From an uncultured Tateyamaria sp. (GTDB taxonomy: Bacteria; Pseudomonadota; Alphaproteobacteria; Rhodobacterales; Rhodobacteraceae): 64,000 nucleotides of DNA. The translations under genes were made by a program, and so were the position numbers. The stretch is from the NCBI RefSeq assembly GCF_947497045.1, contig NZ_CANMEU010000007.1, positions 124,001 through 188,000 on the forward strand, written 5' to 3'. This document shows, piece after piece, positions 38,018 to 47,182 of the stretch. The notes under the pieces are model-generated. The model had not been told where the DNA came from, made no database searches, and saw only the letters and a list, made by a program, of their open reading frames with translations. The first letter of the stretch is position 1. Every line of letters begins with the position of its first letter.

Positions 38018-39302
38018 GGCGGCAGTCCTTGGATTGATCGCAGCGCCGATCTGGGCAAGCGATCTGCCATATGCCGAGCCCGAGTTTCCGACCCATGACC
38101 CTGCTCTGATCGAACTGGGACAGTTGCTGTTTTATGACCCGGTCCTGTCGGGGTCCAAAACGGTCAGCTGTGCCACTTGCCACCACCCCAAACATGCTAC
38201 CGGTGACGGTGTGTCGCTCGGGCTTGGGGATGGCGGCGTTGGTCTGGGGCCTGATCGGGTCGTGGATGCGAAAAACATCCCCGAACAACGCATCCCCCGC
38301 AACGCATCGCCCCTGTTCAACCTGGGCGCACGCGAATTTACCGTTTTTTTCCACGATGGCCGGTTGGAGGAGGATGCGAACCGCCCCTCGGGTATCCGCA
38401 CCCCCCTGGGGTCCGAGATGGAGATGGGCTTTGCCTCTGCCTTGTCCGCGCAATCCATGTTCCCGGTGTTGTCACCTGATGAGATGGCGGGGCATTACGC
38501 CGAAAACGATGTGGCTCAAGCCGTGCGCCAAGGGTTGCTGACAGGGCAGGGCGGGGCGTGGAATATCCTGTCCGAGCGGGTCAGCGCGATCCCGGAATAC
38601 CGTGCGCGCTTTGATATGATCATCGGCGATAGGGGGATTGGGTTCACCGACATTTCGGATGCGCTGGCTGCGTTCCTCGATTTCGAATGGCGCGGTGTGG
38701 CGAGCCCGTTTGACCTTTACCTGCGCAATGGAACCGAGATGGAACCCGCCGCGATGCGCGGGATGGCGTTGTTTTATGGCAAGGCCGACTGTACGAGCTG
38801 CCACTCCGGTCGGTTCCAGACGGATCATGATTTTCATGCGATCGCCATGCCCCAGATCGGGCCGGGCAAGGCGGCCCGGTTCGAGGATCATGCGCGTGAC
38901 ACGGGGCGGATGCGTGTGACGGGCGATCCGGCGGATGCCTATGCGTTCCGCACGCCGCCTTTGCGTAACGTGGTGTACACGGCACCGTATGGACATAGCG
39001 GTGCCTATGCGACCCTCGAAGGGGTCATACGTCACCACCTTGATCCGGTGACCAGCTTGCGCAGCTATGATCCTTCGCAGGCTGTGATGCCGGGCTTTGA
39101 TGCGGATGATCTGCGGGTGATGGGCGACACGGCCGAGATCAATGCCATCGCGGCGGCCAACAGCCTTGCGCCCCAATCGCTGAGCGATGAAGAGGTTTCG
39201 GACCTGATTGCATTCATGGGTGCGCTGACCGATCCGCAAAGCGTGCGCGGGGCGTTGGGTATCCCGGCCAGCGTGCCGAGTGGATTGCCGATCGATCGCT
39301 AG
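37998..39302 (+). CDS. Periplasmic diheme cytochrome c peroxidase family protein
   Basis: A 434-residue exported protein with a signal peptide ([20 protein letters not shown]) and two c-type heme motifs, C-A-T-C-H (about 58-62) and C-T-S-C-H (about 265-269), as in bacterial cytochrome c peroxidase and MauG. The segment [29 protein letters not shown] is typical of the family. It may reduce peroxide or oxidise a periplasmic substrate. It starts inside xylA, so it may be transcribed with xylBA, an odd partner for sugar catabolism; it is convergent with a CRTAC1-like gene eight bases away. Confidence 0.9.
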   Translation: MFRVSFKAAVLGLIAAPIWASDLPYAEPEFPTHDPALIELGQLLFYDPVLSGSKTVSCATCHHPKHATGDGVSLGLGDGGVGLGPDRVVDAKNIPEQRIPRNASPLFNLGAREFTVFFHDGRLEEDANRPSGIRTPLGSEMEMGFASALSAQSMFPVLSPDEMAGHYAENDVAQAVRQGLLTGQGGAWNILSERVSAIPEYRARFDMIIGDRGIGFTDISDALAAFLDFEWRGVASPFDLYLRNGTEMEPAAMRGMALFYGKADCTSCHSGRFQTDHDFHAIAMPQIGPGKAARFEDHARDTGRMRVTGDPADAYAFRTPPLRNVVYTAPYGHSGAYATLEGVIRHHLDPVTSLRSYDPSQAVMPGFDADDLRVMGDTAEINAIAAANSLAPQSLSDEEVSDLIAFMGALTDPQSVRGALGIPASVPSGLPIDR

Positions 39303-39309
39303 GCGCGCG

Positions 39310-40809
39310 CTATCTGGCGATGCGCAGGTGCTGATTTGCATCTGCGTCCTGCCATTCTGACCACCCGTCGTGCGGCCAGCGCACCCGCAGCTTCACGGCA
39401 TTCGCATCGCCCAATCCAAAGTGCTGCGGCCCTGCCATGCCGCCTGCATGGCCGCCGCCCACTGTGATCTCACGTGCTTGTACGGATGTGCCATCATCCA
39501 CCTGGATCCAAGCACCCACGGCTTGCGCATTGCCATCTTCCTGGGTCAGCGACACGCTCAGCCACTGGCCGTTGGTCGACGTGACGTTCTGCCAGACCTC
39601 AAGCGGTGCGCGCCGATTGACGACTGCCAGATCGAGCAGACCATCGCCGTTGAAATCTGCCAATGCCGCGCCGCGACCACGGTGCAGTGATGCGACGCCA
39701 GCGGTATTTCCGGCTTCGGCAAAGCTGCCATCGCCTTGCGCGATCAACAGGTTGTTGGGGTCTTCCATCGCGTTGCCCGGCATTTGCTGCACATTGCCCT
39801 TGGCGATGAACGCATCATCGCGCCCGTCATTGTTCACGTCGCCAAAGGCGATGTGCCACCCGGTCGAGGGGCGCCCGTCATCGCCGATATAGGGGCGTTG
39901 CGCCGTACTGCCGACGTCAAAGGGGACATCGACATATGTGGGCGTCGCCTCCGCCCGGTGCATCAGGCGTTGATCGCCCATCGAGCTTAGAAACACCTCG
40001 TCGCGCCCGTCCCGATCCAGATCACGCGCCGCGATTCCCATGCCCCAGAGCATGTGACGATCCCAACCGTCGTCCTCGGTATAGAGGCGGGGACTATCCT
40101 CCATCGCCCACAACTGTTCCTGTCCGTCGCGGACATAGTAGTGACGATCATTGGACACCCGCAGATCGGCGCGGCCCGTGCGGGCCCAGTCGGTGAACAG
40201 CATCGACAGCGCACAATGCCCTGGTGTGAGCGGGGTTGCGGCATATCCGCTGGCTGTTGGTCTCCATAGCGTATTGATATCGCAGGCTTCGAACGGCCCT
40301 TCCGGGTCGGCGCGGTCCACGTAGTGCCCGAAGGCGAGCGTTGGTCTGGACTGCCCCGCCTCCCAAGTTGCCGAAAACGCAGTGCTCCAGCGATCTTCGA
40401 AATCCCAAGGGATGGCCTCGAAATCGCACCCGCCAAGGCCGTGCAGCATGATGTCGGCTCCGACGCGCAAGACGACCAGATCAAGGGTGCCATCACCGTC
40501 GAAATCCAGCGGATAGGCCCCGGTGGTACCTGTGATCTTCAGCGCAGGTGGGGTCGCGTCCACAAAAGCCACGGCACCGCCATCCGCTGACACGTTTTGC
40601 AACAGCATCGCCGGGTTCGATCCGCCCGCTGCAACCAGATCCAACCGGCTGTCACCATCGCAATCCAGCACCGCAAGGCCACCGCCCACAAAATGCTCCC
40701 ACCCGCCATCATAGACGTGTTTGGGGACCGTGATAGGCTCAAAGCGAGGCGTACTGTCCGCCAGTACCTGACCTGCCAGAACGGCATATAATGCGAGCGG
40801 CTTAAACAT
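39310..40809 (-). CDS. CRTAC1/ASPIC-UnbV family FG-GAP repeat protein
   Basis: A 499-residue exported protein with a signal peptide (MFKPLALYAVLAGQVLA), several FG-GAP/VCBS calcium-binding repeats (for example DCDGDSRLDLV, DFDGDGTLDLV, DLDRDGRDEVF, DVNNDGRDDAF, DFNGDGLLDLAV) that predict a beta-propeller, and a C-terminal ASPIC/UnbV-like domain. Role unknown; such proteins often sit beside periplasmic oxidoreductases. It overlaps the xylR gene by 8 bases and so is probably co-transcribed with the repressor. Confidence 0.85.
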   Translation of the reverse strand: MFKPLALYAVLAGQVLADSTPRFEPITVPKHVYDGGWEHFVGGGLAVLDCDGDSRLDLVAAGGSNPAMLLQNVSADGGAVAFVDATPPALKITGTTGAYPLDFDGDGTLDLVVLRVGADIMLHGLGGCDFEAIPWDFEDRWSTAFSATWEAGQSRPTLAFGHYVDRADPEGPFEACDINTLWRPTASGYAATPLTPGHCALSMLFTDWARTGRADLRVSNDRHYYVRDGQEQLWAMEDSPRLYTEDDGWDRHMLWGMGIAARDLDRDGRDEVFLSSMGDQRLMHRAEATPTYVDVPFDVGSTAQRPYIGDDGRPSTGWHIAFGDVNNDGRDDAFIAKGNVQQMPGNAMEDPNNLLIAQGDGSFAEAGNTAGVASLHRGRGAALADFNGDGLLDLAVVNRRAPLEVWQNVTSTNGQWLSVSLTQEDGNAQAVGAWIQVDDGTSVQAREITVGGGHAGGMAGPQHFGLGDANAVKLRVRWPHDGWSEWQDADANQHLRIAR

Positions 40810-42004
40810 CCGCCAACTCCTCGACGGCCGTGTCCTGCACATATTCCAGCGCATAGGCGGCCGCCCCTTTGGCCCACATCAGGTTGTTCCATTTGTGGAC
40901 CACGACAGCGGGGGCGGGTTTGTCGATCTCGACGATCAGTTTTTGCATGTCGTCAATCACCGTGTCCGCATAGAGGTGGTCAAATTGCATCTGTTCACCG
41001 GCGAGGATCACCAGTTCGGGGTCAAAGATGTTGACCAGATTGGCAAGACCCATGGCAAACATCTTGCCCGCGCGTTCAATGACGGTCCGGGCGGTGGGAT
41101 CACCCGCCTTGGCGGCGCGCAATACCGTGTTTACGGCTTGTGAGGTCGGCATTGTCAGGCTGACGCCGCCCACGCTGGCCGCCTCGCGCACGAGGGCATA
41201 GTCGGCCACGTAAGCCTCCAGACATCCGCGTTGTCCACAGCGGCACAAGGCCCCGTCCAGATGTACTTTGGTATGACCAAATTCAGCCCCGCACCCGCGC
41301 GTACCGCGATAAAGCTGGCCGCCCAGGACCATGCCCATCCCCACACCGCTTTCGATGGTGATGACGATAAAATCTGAGTGATCCTTGCCAATGCCAAAGG
41401 TCAGTTCGGCCATCGCCACAAGGTTGGCATCGTTATCGAGGTAGACGGCGATCCCCAGGCGTTCGGATAATACGGTACCGAAAGGGACATTGCGCTGATC
41501 AAGTGAGGGGGACCAGTAGACCAGCCCGTGATCGGCATCGACCACACCCGCAAGCCCCACGCCGACACCGGAGACATCCCCAAGGCCCAGCCCGGCCTGG
41601 GCGGTCAGCGCCTCTAGCGCGGTGGCGATCTCTTCGGCAAGGGCGTCGGGCGAATGACGCCCCGGCGCGATCTGTTGTTCGAAATCGGCGATATGGGCCC
41701 CCTCGAAATCCATCAGGACCAGAGAGATTGCAGTGGTCGAAACCTTCAGACCCGCGATCAGGTGGGCCGCTCCTGCAACCTTGAGGTCGACGCGCGGGCG
41801 GCCGCGTGATGCCTCGTCGCTGCGTGATTCGCGCGGCACTTCTTCGATCAATCCGCCGCGCAGCAACTCTCCGGTTACGGAGGTCACAGTCGCCCGGCTG
41901 ATGCCGGTACGTGCGGCCAGATCAATGCGGGGCAGGGGGCCGCGTTGCGCGATCTCGCGCAGCAGCAACCGCCTGCTTTCAACTTTTTGGTGCCCGAACG
42001 CCAT
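40802..42004 (-). CDS. xylR: ROK family transcriptional repressor, probable XylR
   Basis: A 400-residue repressor with an N-terminal winged helix (PRIDLAARTGISRATVTSV, about 25-43) and a ROK sugar-binding domain. The zinc motif C-x-C-G-x-x-G-C-x-E (about residue 250) and the EFGHTKVH segment are intact. It is divergent from xylF, and a 31-bp dyad lies between them; the same core precedes xylB. D-xylose is the likely inducer by context. The ATG at 42004 is chosen since the frame beyond it runs into the operator. Confidence 0.9.
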   Translation of the reverse strand: MAFGHQKVESRRLLLREIAQRGPLPRIDLAARTGISRATVTSVTGELLRGGLIEEVPRESRSDEASRGRPRVDLKVAGAAHLIAGLKVSTTAISLVLMDFEGAHIADFEQQIAPGRHSPDALAEEIATALEALTAQAGLGLGDVSGVGVGLAGVVDADHGLVYWSPSLDQRNVPFGTVLSERLGIAVYLDNDANLVAMAELTFGIGKDHSDFIVITIESGVGMGMVLGGQLYRGTRGCGAEFGHTKVHLDGALCRCGQRGCLEAYVADYALVREAASVGGVSLTMPTSQAVNTVLRAAKAGDPTARTVIERAGKMFAMGLANLVNIFDPELVILAGEQMQFDHLYADTVIDDMQKLIVEIDKPAPAVVVHKWNNLMWAKGAAAYALEYVQDTAVEELADV

Positions 42005-42087
42005 GAAAAGACTTTCTTTTTTCTTCCCGAGGATGGTCGCCGCCGGCGACCTCTCCAGCCGATAGTGACCCTTTTTTGCAAAGCTGT

Positions 42088-42118
42088 CCAATTTAATTTG
42101 CTTTTCGAATTTAATTAG
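42088..42118. promoter_or_regulatory. XylR-type ROK operator between xylR and xylF
   Basis: A 31-bp dyad, half-sites CCAATTTAATTTG (42088-42100) and CGAATTTAATTAG (42106-42118), spaced by CTTTT; 10 of 13 positions are symmetric. It ends 60 bases before the xylF start and 83 bases from the xylR start, so it could control both directions. Inner core TTTAATTTG-N5-CGAATTTAA matches the site before xylB except at two A/T positions. Confidence 0.8.
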
Positions 42119-42178
42119 CTAACAATGAGGAACCCAGTCGAAAAAAATGGTTGGGCCATGTCTTTGGGAGGACACTTA

Positions 42179-43213
42179 ATGAAACGACGCACGATACTCG
42201 GCGCCCTTGCGGCTGCCACGATGTTCACAAGCCCCGTCCTGGCCGATGGCCACGGCGTCACCGTGGGGGTGAGCTGGTCGAACTTCCAGGAAGAGCGCTG
42301 GAAAACAGACGAAGCGGCCATCAAAGCCAAGCTCGAAGAGTTGGGCGCGACATATATTTCCGCAGATGCGCAAGCCTCGGCTGCCAAGCAGCTGACCGAC
42401 GTCGAGGCGCTGATCGCCCAAGGCGCGGACGCGCTGATCATCCTTGCGATGGACAAGGATGCAATCGGCCCCGCCATCGACCAAGCCGACAACGAAGGCA
42501 TCCCGGTCGTGGGTTATGACCGTCTGATCGAAGATGATCGTACGTTCTACCTGACCTTTGACAACAAGGGTGTGGGCCGCATCATCGCCCAGACCGTGAT
42601 GGCCGCACAGCCCGAAGGCAACTATGCCATCATCAAGGGCGACAAGGGTGATCCAAACGCCGGTTTCCTGCTGGAAGGCATGATGGAAGTGATCGGCGAC
42701 AAGGTCGCATCCGGTGATATCAACATCGTCGGCGAAGCGTTCTCGGACGGCTGGAAGCCTGACAATGCCCAGAAGAACATGGAGCAGATCCTGACAGCGG
42801 CCAACAACGACGTTGACGCGGTTCTGTCCCAGAACGACGGCATGGCCGGTGGCGCAATTGCCGCTCTTCAAGCGCAAGGTCTGTCCGTGCCGGTTGGCGG
42901 TCAAGACGGCGACCACGCCGCGCTGAACCGTGTGGCCCGTGGCGAGCAAACCGTGTCGGTCTGGAAAAACGCGCTGGATCTGGGTGGCAAAGCCGCCGAG
43001 ATTGCCGTGGCTCTGGCCGGTGGAACCGCGTTGGCCGATGTCGAAGGCGCGGAAAAGTGGTCCGGTGGTGCGAACGGTGTTGAAATGAACGCCATCTTCC
43101 TTGAGCCGACCCCTGTGACCAAAGACAACATCAGTGCTGTGATTGACGCGGGCCACATTGCCAAAGACAAAGTGTGTGCCGGTGCCATCGACGGTGTTGA
43201 CGGCTGTAGCTAA
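42179..43213 (+). CDS. xylF: D-xylose ABC transporter substrate-binding protein
   Basis: A 344-residue periplasmic sugar-binding protein with a signal peptide ending ...TSPVLADG. The type I two-lobe fold and the xylose-binding segments [20 protein letters not shown]-like [17 protein letters not shown] and [16 protein letters not shown] match XylF. GGGAGGA lies seven bases before the ATG; the 16 bases 42161-42176 are identical to the leader of the frcB gene. Delivers xylose (possibly also glucose) to XylH. Confidence 0.94.
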   Translation: MKRRTILGALAAATMFTSPVLADGHGVTVGVSWSNFQEERWKTDEAAIKAKLEELGATYISADAQASAAKQLTDVEALIAQGADALIILAMDKDAIGPAIDQADNEGIPVVGYDRLIEDDRTFYLTFDNKGVGRIIAQTVMAAQPEGNYAIIKGDKGDPNAGFLLEGMMEVIGDKVASGDINIVGEAFSDGWKPDNAQKNMEQILTAANNDVDAVLSQNDGMAGGAIAALQAQGLSVPVGGQDGDHAALNRVARGEQTVSVWKNALDLGGKAAEIAVALAGGTALADVEGAEKWSGGANGVEMNAIFLEPTPVTKDNISAVIDAGHIAKDKVCAGAIDGVDGCS

Positions 43214-43226
43214 GGGTTGATTCCCT

Positions 43227-43256
43227 GCATCGGCAGCGTTTTTGTGCTGCCGATGC
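43227..43256 (+). other. Perfect hairpin between xylF and xylH
   Basis: Arms GCATCGGCAGC (43227-43237) and GCTGCCGATGC (43246-43256) form a perfect 11-bp stem with an 8-base loop, 13 bases after the xylF stop. No T-run follows, so it more likely protects the xylF message 3' end or attenuates downstream expression, giving more binding protein than permease. Confidence 0.75.
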
Positions 43257-43345
43257 ACTCTCTCGAATTTCCTTATATCCCATCGCGCACGTATGCCCAG
43301 GATATGTCTTGCGGTTAACGGGTGCCCCTTATCCGGGACATTGTG

Positions 43346-44671
43346 ATGACTGACACATCGACTTCTGCCGGACAGCCGACGCCCCCCGCCGCAAAAGGGC
43401 CTGTCGCGCGCTTTATCCAGGCCACCGAACTTGACACCCGCCTGTTGGGGATGATCGGCGCGCTGGCGCTGATCTGGATCGGCTTTCACCTTTACGGCGC
43501 GCTTGTGAATGGCTTTGGCGCGTTCCTGACCCCACGCAACCTTTGGAATCTGAGTGTTCAGACCTCATCTATCGGGATCATGGCCTGTGGCATGGTGTTG
43601 GTCATCGTGACCCGCCACATCGACCTGTCGGTCGGTTCGGTCCTTGGGTTCTGCGCCATCGTCATGGGTGTCACCCAGGTGTGGTTCCTGCCAACGCTTG
43701 TGGGGCTCGAACACTGGTCGATCTGGATCATCGCCGTCATCGTGGGCCTGATCACCGGCACATTGGTGGGGGCGTTCCACGGCTACATGATCGCTTACAT
43801 GCAAATCCCGGCCTTTATCGTAACCCTTGGCGGGTTGCTTGTCTGGCGCGGCGCGGCTTTCCTTGTGGCACGGGGCGAGACGATCTCGCCCGTGGACAGT
43901 ACCTTCCGCCTACTTGGTGGAACCCCCGAAGGGGCGGTCGGTTCGACAGGGTCATGGATCATCGGCCTGATCGCTGCTGTGGTCGTGGTCGGTCTGGTCT
44001 TTGCGGGCCGCTCGCAGCGCAAGAAACATGGGTTTGCACAGCGCCCCATGTGGGCCGACACCTTCATCGCCGCCATTGGGGCAGGGTCCGTCATTGGCGC
44101 GGTTCTGTTGGTCAACGCCTATCCGTGGCCGCGCGGCGTTGTTCGTCGCTATGCCGCGGCTGAGGGCATCGAAATCCCCGAGGGCGGGTTGTTCATCAGC
44201 CACGGCTTTGCCATTCCCGTTCTGATCCTGCTGGCGGTTGCGATCATTATGGCACTGGTAATGAGCCGCACCCGGTTCGGACGCTATGTCTATGCCATCG
44301 GGGGCAATCCCGAAGCAGCGGCATTGGCGGGGATCAACACCAAATGGATGACGGTCAAGATCTTTGCGCTCATGGGGTTCTTGACGGGGCTGTCGGCCTC
44401 GGTCGCCTCGGCCCGGCTTGGCTCGGCCACCAACGCGCTTGGCACGCTGGATGAGTTGTACGTGATTGCGGCGGCCGTCATCGGGGGCACCTCGCTCGCG
44501 GGTGGGGTCGGCACGATCTATGGCGCGGTCCTTGGGGCCTTTGTCATGCAAAGCCTGCAAACCGGGATGGTCCTGATCGGCTTTGATGCGGCCATCCAAC
44601 AGGTCGTCGTGGGTTCCGTCCTTGTGCTGGCCGTCTATCTGGACAACCTGTATCGGAGGTCTTCGAAATGA
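43346..44671 (+). CDS. xylH: D-xylose ABC transporter permease
   Basis: A 441-residue inner-membrane permease of the BPD_transp_2 (ribose/xylose) type, with about ten hydrophobic segments and the motifs [14 protein letters not shown] and [20 protein letters not shown], and near the end [22 protein letters not shown]. Longer than RbsC, as expected for XylH. ATG at 43346 is favoured, though no strong ribosome binding site is visible; a GTG directly precedes it. Coupled to xylG by an ATGA overlap. Confidence 0.94.
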   Translation: MTDTSTSAGQPTPPAAKGPVARFIQATELDTRLLGMIGALALIWIGFHLYGALVNGFGAFLTPRNLWNLSVQTSSIGIMACGMVLVIVTRHIDLSVGSVLGFCAIVMGVTQVWFLPTLVGLEHWSIWIIAVIVGLITGTLVGAFHGYMIAYMQIPAFIVTLGGLLVWRGAAFLVARGETISPVDSTFRLLGGTPEGAVGSTGSWIIGLIAAVVVVGLVFAGRSQRKKHGFAQRPMWADTFIAAIGAGSVIGAVLLVNAYPWPRGVVRRYAAAEGIEIPEGGLFISHGFAIPVLILLAVAIIMALVMSRTRFGRYVYAIGGNPEAAALAGINTKWMTVKIFALMGFLTGLSASVASARLGSATNALGTLDELYVIAAAVIGGTSLAGGVGTIYGAVLGAFVMQSLQTGMVLIGFDAAIQQVVVGSVLVLAVYLDNLYRRSSK

Positions 44672-45444
44672 GCGTTGAAAAGAAATCCATCGACCGCAGT
44701 GGCACGCCGCTGGTCGACATGCGCGACATCTGCATCTCGTTTGGCGGGGTCCATGCGGTCGATCATGTGTCGGTTGATCTATACCCCGGCGAAGTCGTGG
44801 GCCTTCTGGGCCATAACGGCGCGGGCAAATCGACGCTGATCAAGATCCTGTCGGGCGCCTACGGGATGGACTCGGGCGAGATCTATGTGAACGGCGAAAG
44901 GGCCACGATCACCAACCCGCGCGATGCACGGTCCTACAATATCGAGACGATCTACCAGACGCTTGCGCTGGCCGATAACCTTGATGCGGCGTCCAACCTG
45001 TTTCTGGGGCGCGAGCTGACTTCGGCGGTCGGCTTCGTGGATGATGATGCGATGGAGGCCGAGACGCGCAAGATCATGGCGCGCCTCAATCCGAACTTCA
45101 AAAAGTTCAAGGATCCGGTATCGGCCCTTTCGGGTGGTCAGCGTCAGTCGGTGGCGATTGCGCGCGCGGTCTATTTCAACGCGCGCATCCTGATCATGGA
45201 TGAGCCGACAGCCGCCCTTGGTCCACACGAGACCCAGATGGTGTCCGAACTGATCCAGCAACTCAAGGCGGACGGGATCGGCATTTTCCTGATCAGCCAC
45301 GATATCCACGATGTGATGGAGCTGTGTGACCGGGCCTCGGTGATGAAGAACGGGCAATTGGTGGGCACAGTTGACGTTGATGACGTAACCGACGATGACC
45401 TGCTTGGAATGATCATTCTGGGTAAGAAACCAGGCGAATCCTAA
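44668..45444 (+). CDS. xylG: Xylose-type ABC transporter ATPase (single domain)
   Basis: A 258-residue ATP-binding protein with Walker [10 protein letters not shown], signature [14 protein letters not shown], Walker [12 protein letters not shown] and the switch His in LISHD. It has only one nucleotide-binding domain, whereas enterobacterial XylG has two; a homodimer must form here, as with FrcA. Overlaps xylH by ATGA; two bases before the glucokinase start. Confidence 0.92.
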   Translation: MSVEKKSIDRSGTPLVDMRDICISFGGVHAVDHVSVDLYPGEVVGLLGHNGAGKSTLIKILSGAYGMDSGEIYVNGERATITNPRDARSYNIETIYQTLALADNLDAASNLFLGRELTSAVGFVDDDAMEAETRKIMARLNPNFKKFKDPVSALSGGQRQSVAIARAVYFNARILIMDEPTAALGPHETQMVSELIQQLKADGIGIFLISHDIHDVMELCDRASVMKNGQLVGTVDVDDVTDDDLLGMIILGKKPGES

Positions 45445-45446
45445 AC

Positions 45447-46361
45447 ATGCGGGACCGGGCGGCGATGCTGTATCTAGTGGCAGATGTGGGGGGCACGAAT
45501 TGCCGTCTGGCTTTGGCGGATGCAACAGGCGTGCGCGCCGATACGGTACGTCGGTTTCGCAATGAAGATCATGCCTGTTTCGCCGATCTGGCGCGCGGCT
45601 ATATTGCCGAACAGCCCCCGCTAAGTGCTGCGGCCATTGCCATCGCGGGACCGGTGGGCAAGGGGGAGGGGCGGTTGACCAACCGGGACTGGCACTTTGA
45701 TGCCGTCGATCTGGCCCGCGATCTGTCGCTGTCGGCGGTCCACCTTCTCAACGATCTTGAGGCACTTGGCCATGCGATCAGCATCTTGCCGGACAGCTCG
45801 CTTGAGCATCTGAGCGGGATGCCGATTGAGGAAGAACCTCAGGCCATGGTCGTGGGCCTTGGCACCGGGTTCAACGTCAGCGTGACACACCGCCCGTCGG
45901 GTGTGGTCTATGCGGCTGAAATGGGCCATGCGCGACTGCCGCACCCCGTGGCGTCGATCGTTGAGGCCGAAATCGAAGATGCGCGGTCCTTTGACACGGT
46001 CGAGCATCTGTTGTCCGGCAAAGGTCTGGCCAGGTTTCACGCGGCCCGCACAGGCGTCACATGTGCCCCCGAAGAGTTGAGCAGCGCACCGGGGGGTCCC
46101 GAGACGCTTGCGATCATGGCGCGCGCCCTTGGCGCGTTGACCCGTGAAGTTGCATATCTCTATCTGCCCGAGGGGGGGATTTACTTTAACGGCAGTCTGG
46201 CGCGCACGTTGCTGACCGGGCCGAACCGCGAGGCTGCCCTTGCGCCGTTGACGTCTGATACGCTGTTTGACGGGCGTATGGCGCGCATCCCGACCTATCT
46301 GCTGACGGATGATGCGTCGGCCTTGCATGGCTGCGCGCGCTACCTGGCCGTCGCGGTCTAG
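45447..46361 (+). CDS. glk: Glucokinase
   Basis: A 304-residue bacterial glucokinase (PF02685-like) phosphorylating glucose at C6 with ATP. It has the N-terminal phosphate motif VADVGGTNCRLALAD, the sugar-site segment LLNDLEALGHAI and GLGTGFNVS. An ATG at 45465 is an alternative start. As fourth gene of the xylFHG operon it suggests that the transporter also imports glucose, or that glucose and xylose use are co-induced. Confidence 0.92.
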   Translation: MRDRAAMLYLVADVGGTNCRLALADATGVRADTVRRFRNEDHACFADLARGYIAEQPPLSAAAIAIAGPVGKGEGRLTNRDWHFDAVDLARDLSLSAVHLLNDLEALGHAISILPDSSLEHLSGMPIEEEPQAMVVGLGTGFNVSVTHRPSGVVYAAEMGHARLPHPVASIVEAEIEDARSFDTVEHLLSGKGLARFHAARTGVTCAPEELSSAPGGPETLAIMARALGALTREVAYLYLPEGGIYFNGSLARTLLTGPNREAALAPLTSDTLFDGRMARIPTYLLTDDASALHGCARYLAVAV

Positions 46362-46369
46362 CGACAGGT

Positions 46370-46392
46370 GCGCATTGCGAATGCGCCTTACG
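46370..46392 (-). repeat. CGTAA-hairpin repeat, variant copy
   Basis: On the minus strand CGTAAG, then arms GCGCATT and AATGCGC around CGC (a perfect 7-bp stem). The TAA at 46390-46388 is the stop codon of the hydratase gene. The arms differ in sequence from the other copies, but the layout (CGTAA, G, stem, 3-base loop) is the same. It lies between convergent glk and hpaH, where a bidirectional stop would be useful. Confidence 0.65.
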
Positions 46393-47182
46393 CAAATTCC
46401 ACTGTCACCGCGCCAAAATTCCCGAAATCCGCGTGGATATTTGTGCCGGACGGGCATTCGATGGGCCGGATGAAGCTGCCTGACAGGATGACCTGCCCCG
46501 CCTTGATCGTGTCGCCATAAATCGCCATGCGGCGCGCCAGCCACACCACGCTCTCCACGGGATCGTTCAGCACACCCGCGCCGAGGCCGGTTTCTTCCAC
46601 CGTGTCGCCTGCTTTGACGATGGCCCCGACCCATCGCAGGTCGTCAGGCTGATGGCGCGCGGTGCCCATCACGATCCCTGCATTGGCGGCGTTGTCGGCG
46701 ATGGTATCGAAGACCTTGCGGGCGTGACCCGTTGCAGGGTCAGTACGCAAGATGCGGGTGTCGAGGATTTCGAGGGCAGGGGCGACATAGTCCGTGGCCT
46801 TCAAAACGTCGTCACGGGTGATGTCCGCCCCCCCAAGGTCCGCGCCCATGATAAAGGCAATCTCGGCCTCCACTCTGGGCTGAATGAAATGGCCCGCCGG
46901 AATGATCGCGCCGGTTTCGAAGTGCATCGAGCGGGTCAGAACGCCGCTGTCGGGAATGTCGATGTTCAGCGCCTGCTGCATGGCGCGGCTGGTCAGCCCG
47001 ATTTTCCAGCCCGTGACCGGATCGCCTGCTGCCACCTTGGCGGCCACGACCTGCGCCTGGATCGCATAGGCGTCGTCCATGGTGATACCGGGGTAGGCGA
47101 GCGACAACAGGCCGGTCTGCGTGCGCATTCGTTCCGCGTCGATCAGGGCGCGTGCCGCGCTTGCGTGCTCCTCAGGTCTCAT
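46388..47182 (-). CDS. hpaH: 2-oxo-hept-4-ene-1,7-dioate hydratase
   Basis: A 264-residue metal-dependent hydratase of the FAH-related 2-keto-4-pentenoate hydratase family, in size and motifs (GWKIGLTSRAMQQAL, GVLTRSMHFETG, PRVEAEIAFIMG) like HpaH of the homoprotocatechuate meta-cleavage path. Start 47182 (MRPEEHASAARALIDAE) overlaps the HpaG-type gene by 11 bases; the longer frame is not conserved. The aldolase (HpaI) is not in this window. Confidence 0.9.
   Translation of the reverse strand: MRPEEHASAARALIDAERMRTQTGLLSLAYPGITMDDAYAIQAQVVAAKVAAGDPVTGWKIGLTSRAMQQALNIDIPDSGVLTRSMHFETGAIIPAGHFIQPRVEAEIAFIMGADLGGADITRDDVLKATDYVAPALEILDTRILRTDPATGHARKVFDTIADNAANAGIVMGTARHQPDDLRWVGAIVKAGDTVEETGLGAGVLNDPVESVVWLARRMAIYGDTIKAGQVILSGSFIRPIECPSGTNIHADFGNFGAVTVEFA

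Noticed and set aside
44668-45444. XylG as a truncated or broken gene because it has one ATPase domain
   Set aside because: The domain is complete and joined by normal overlaps to its neighbours; the paralogous FrcA in this window is also single-domain, so a homodimer is the simpler explanation.
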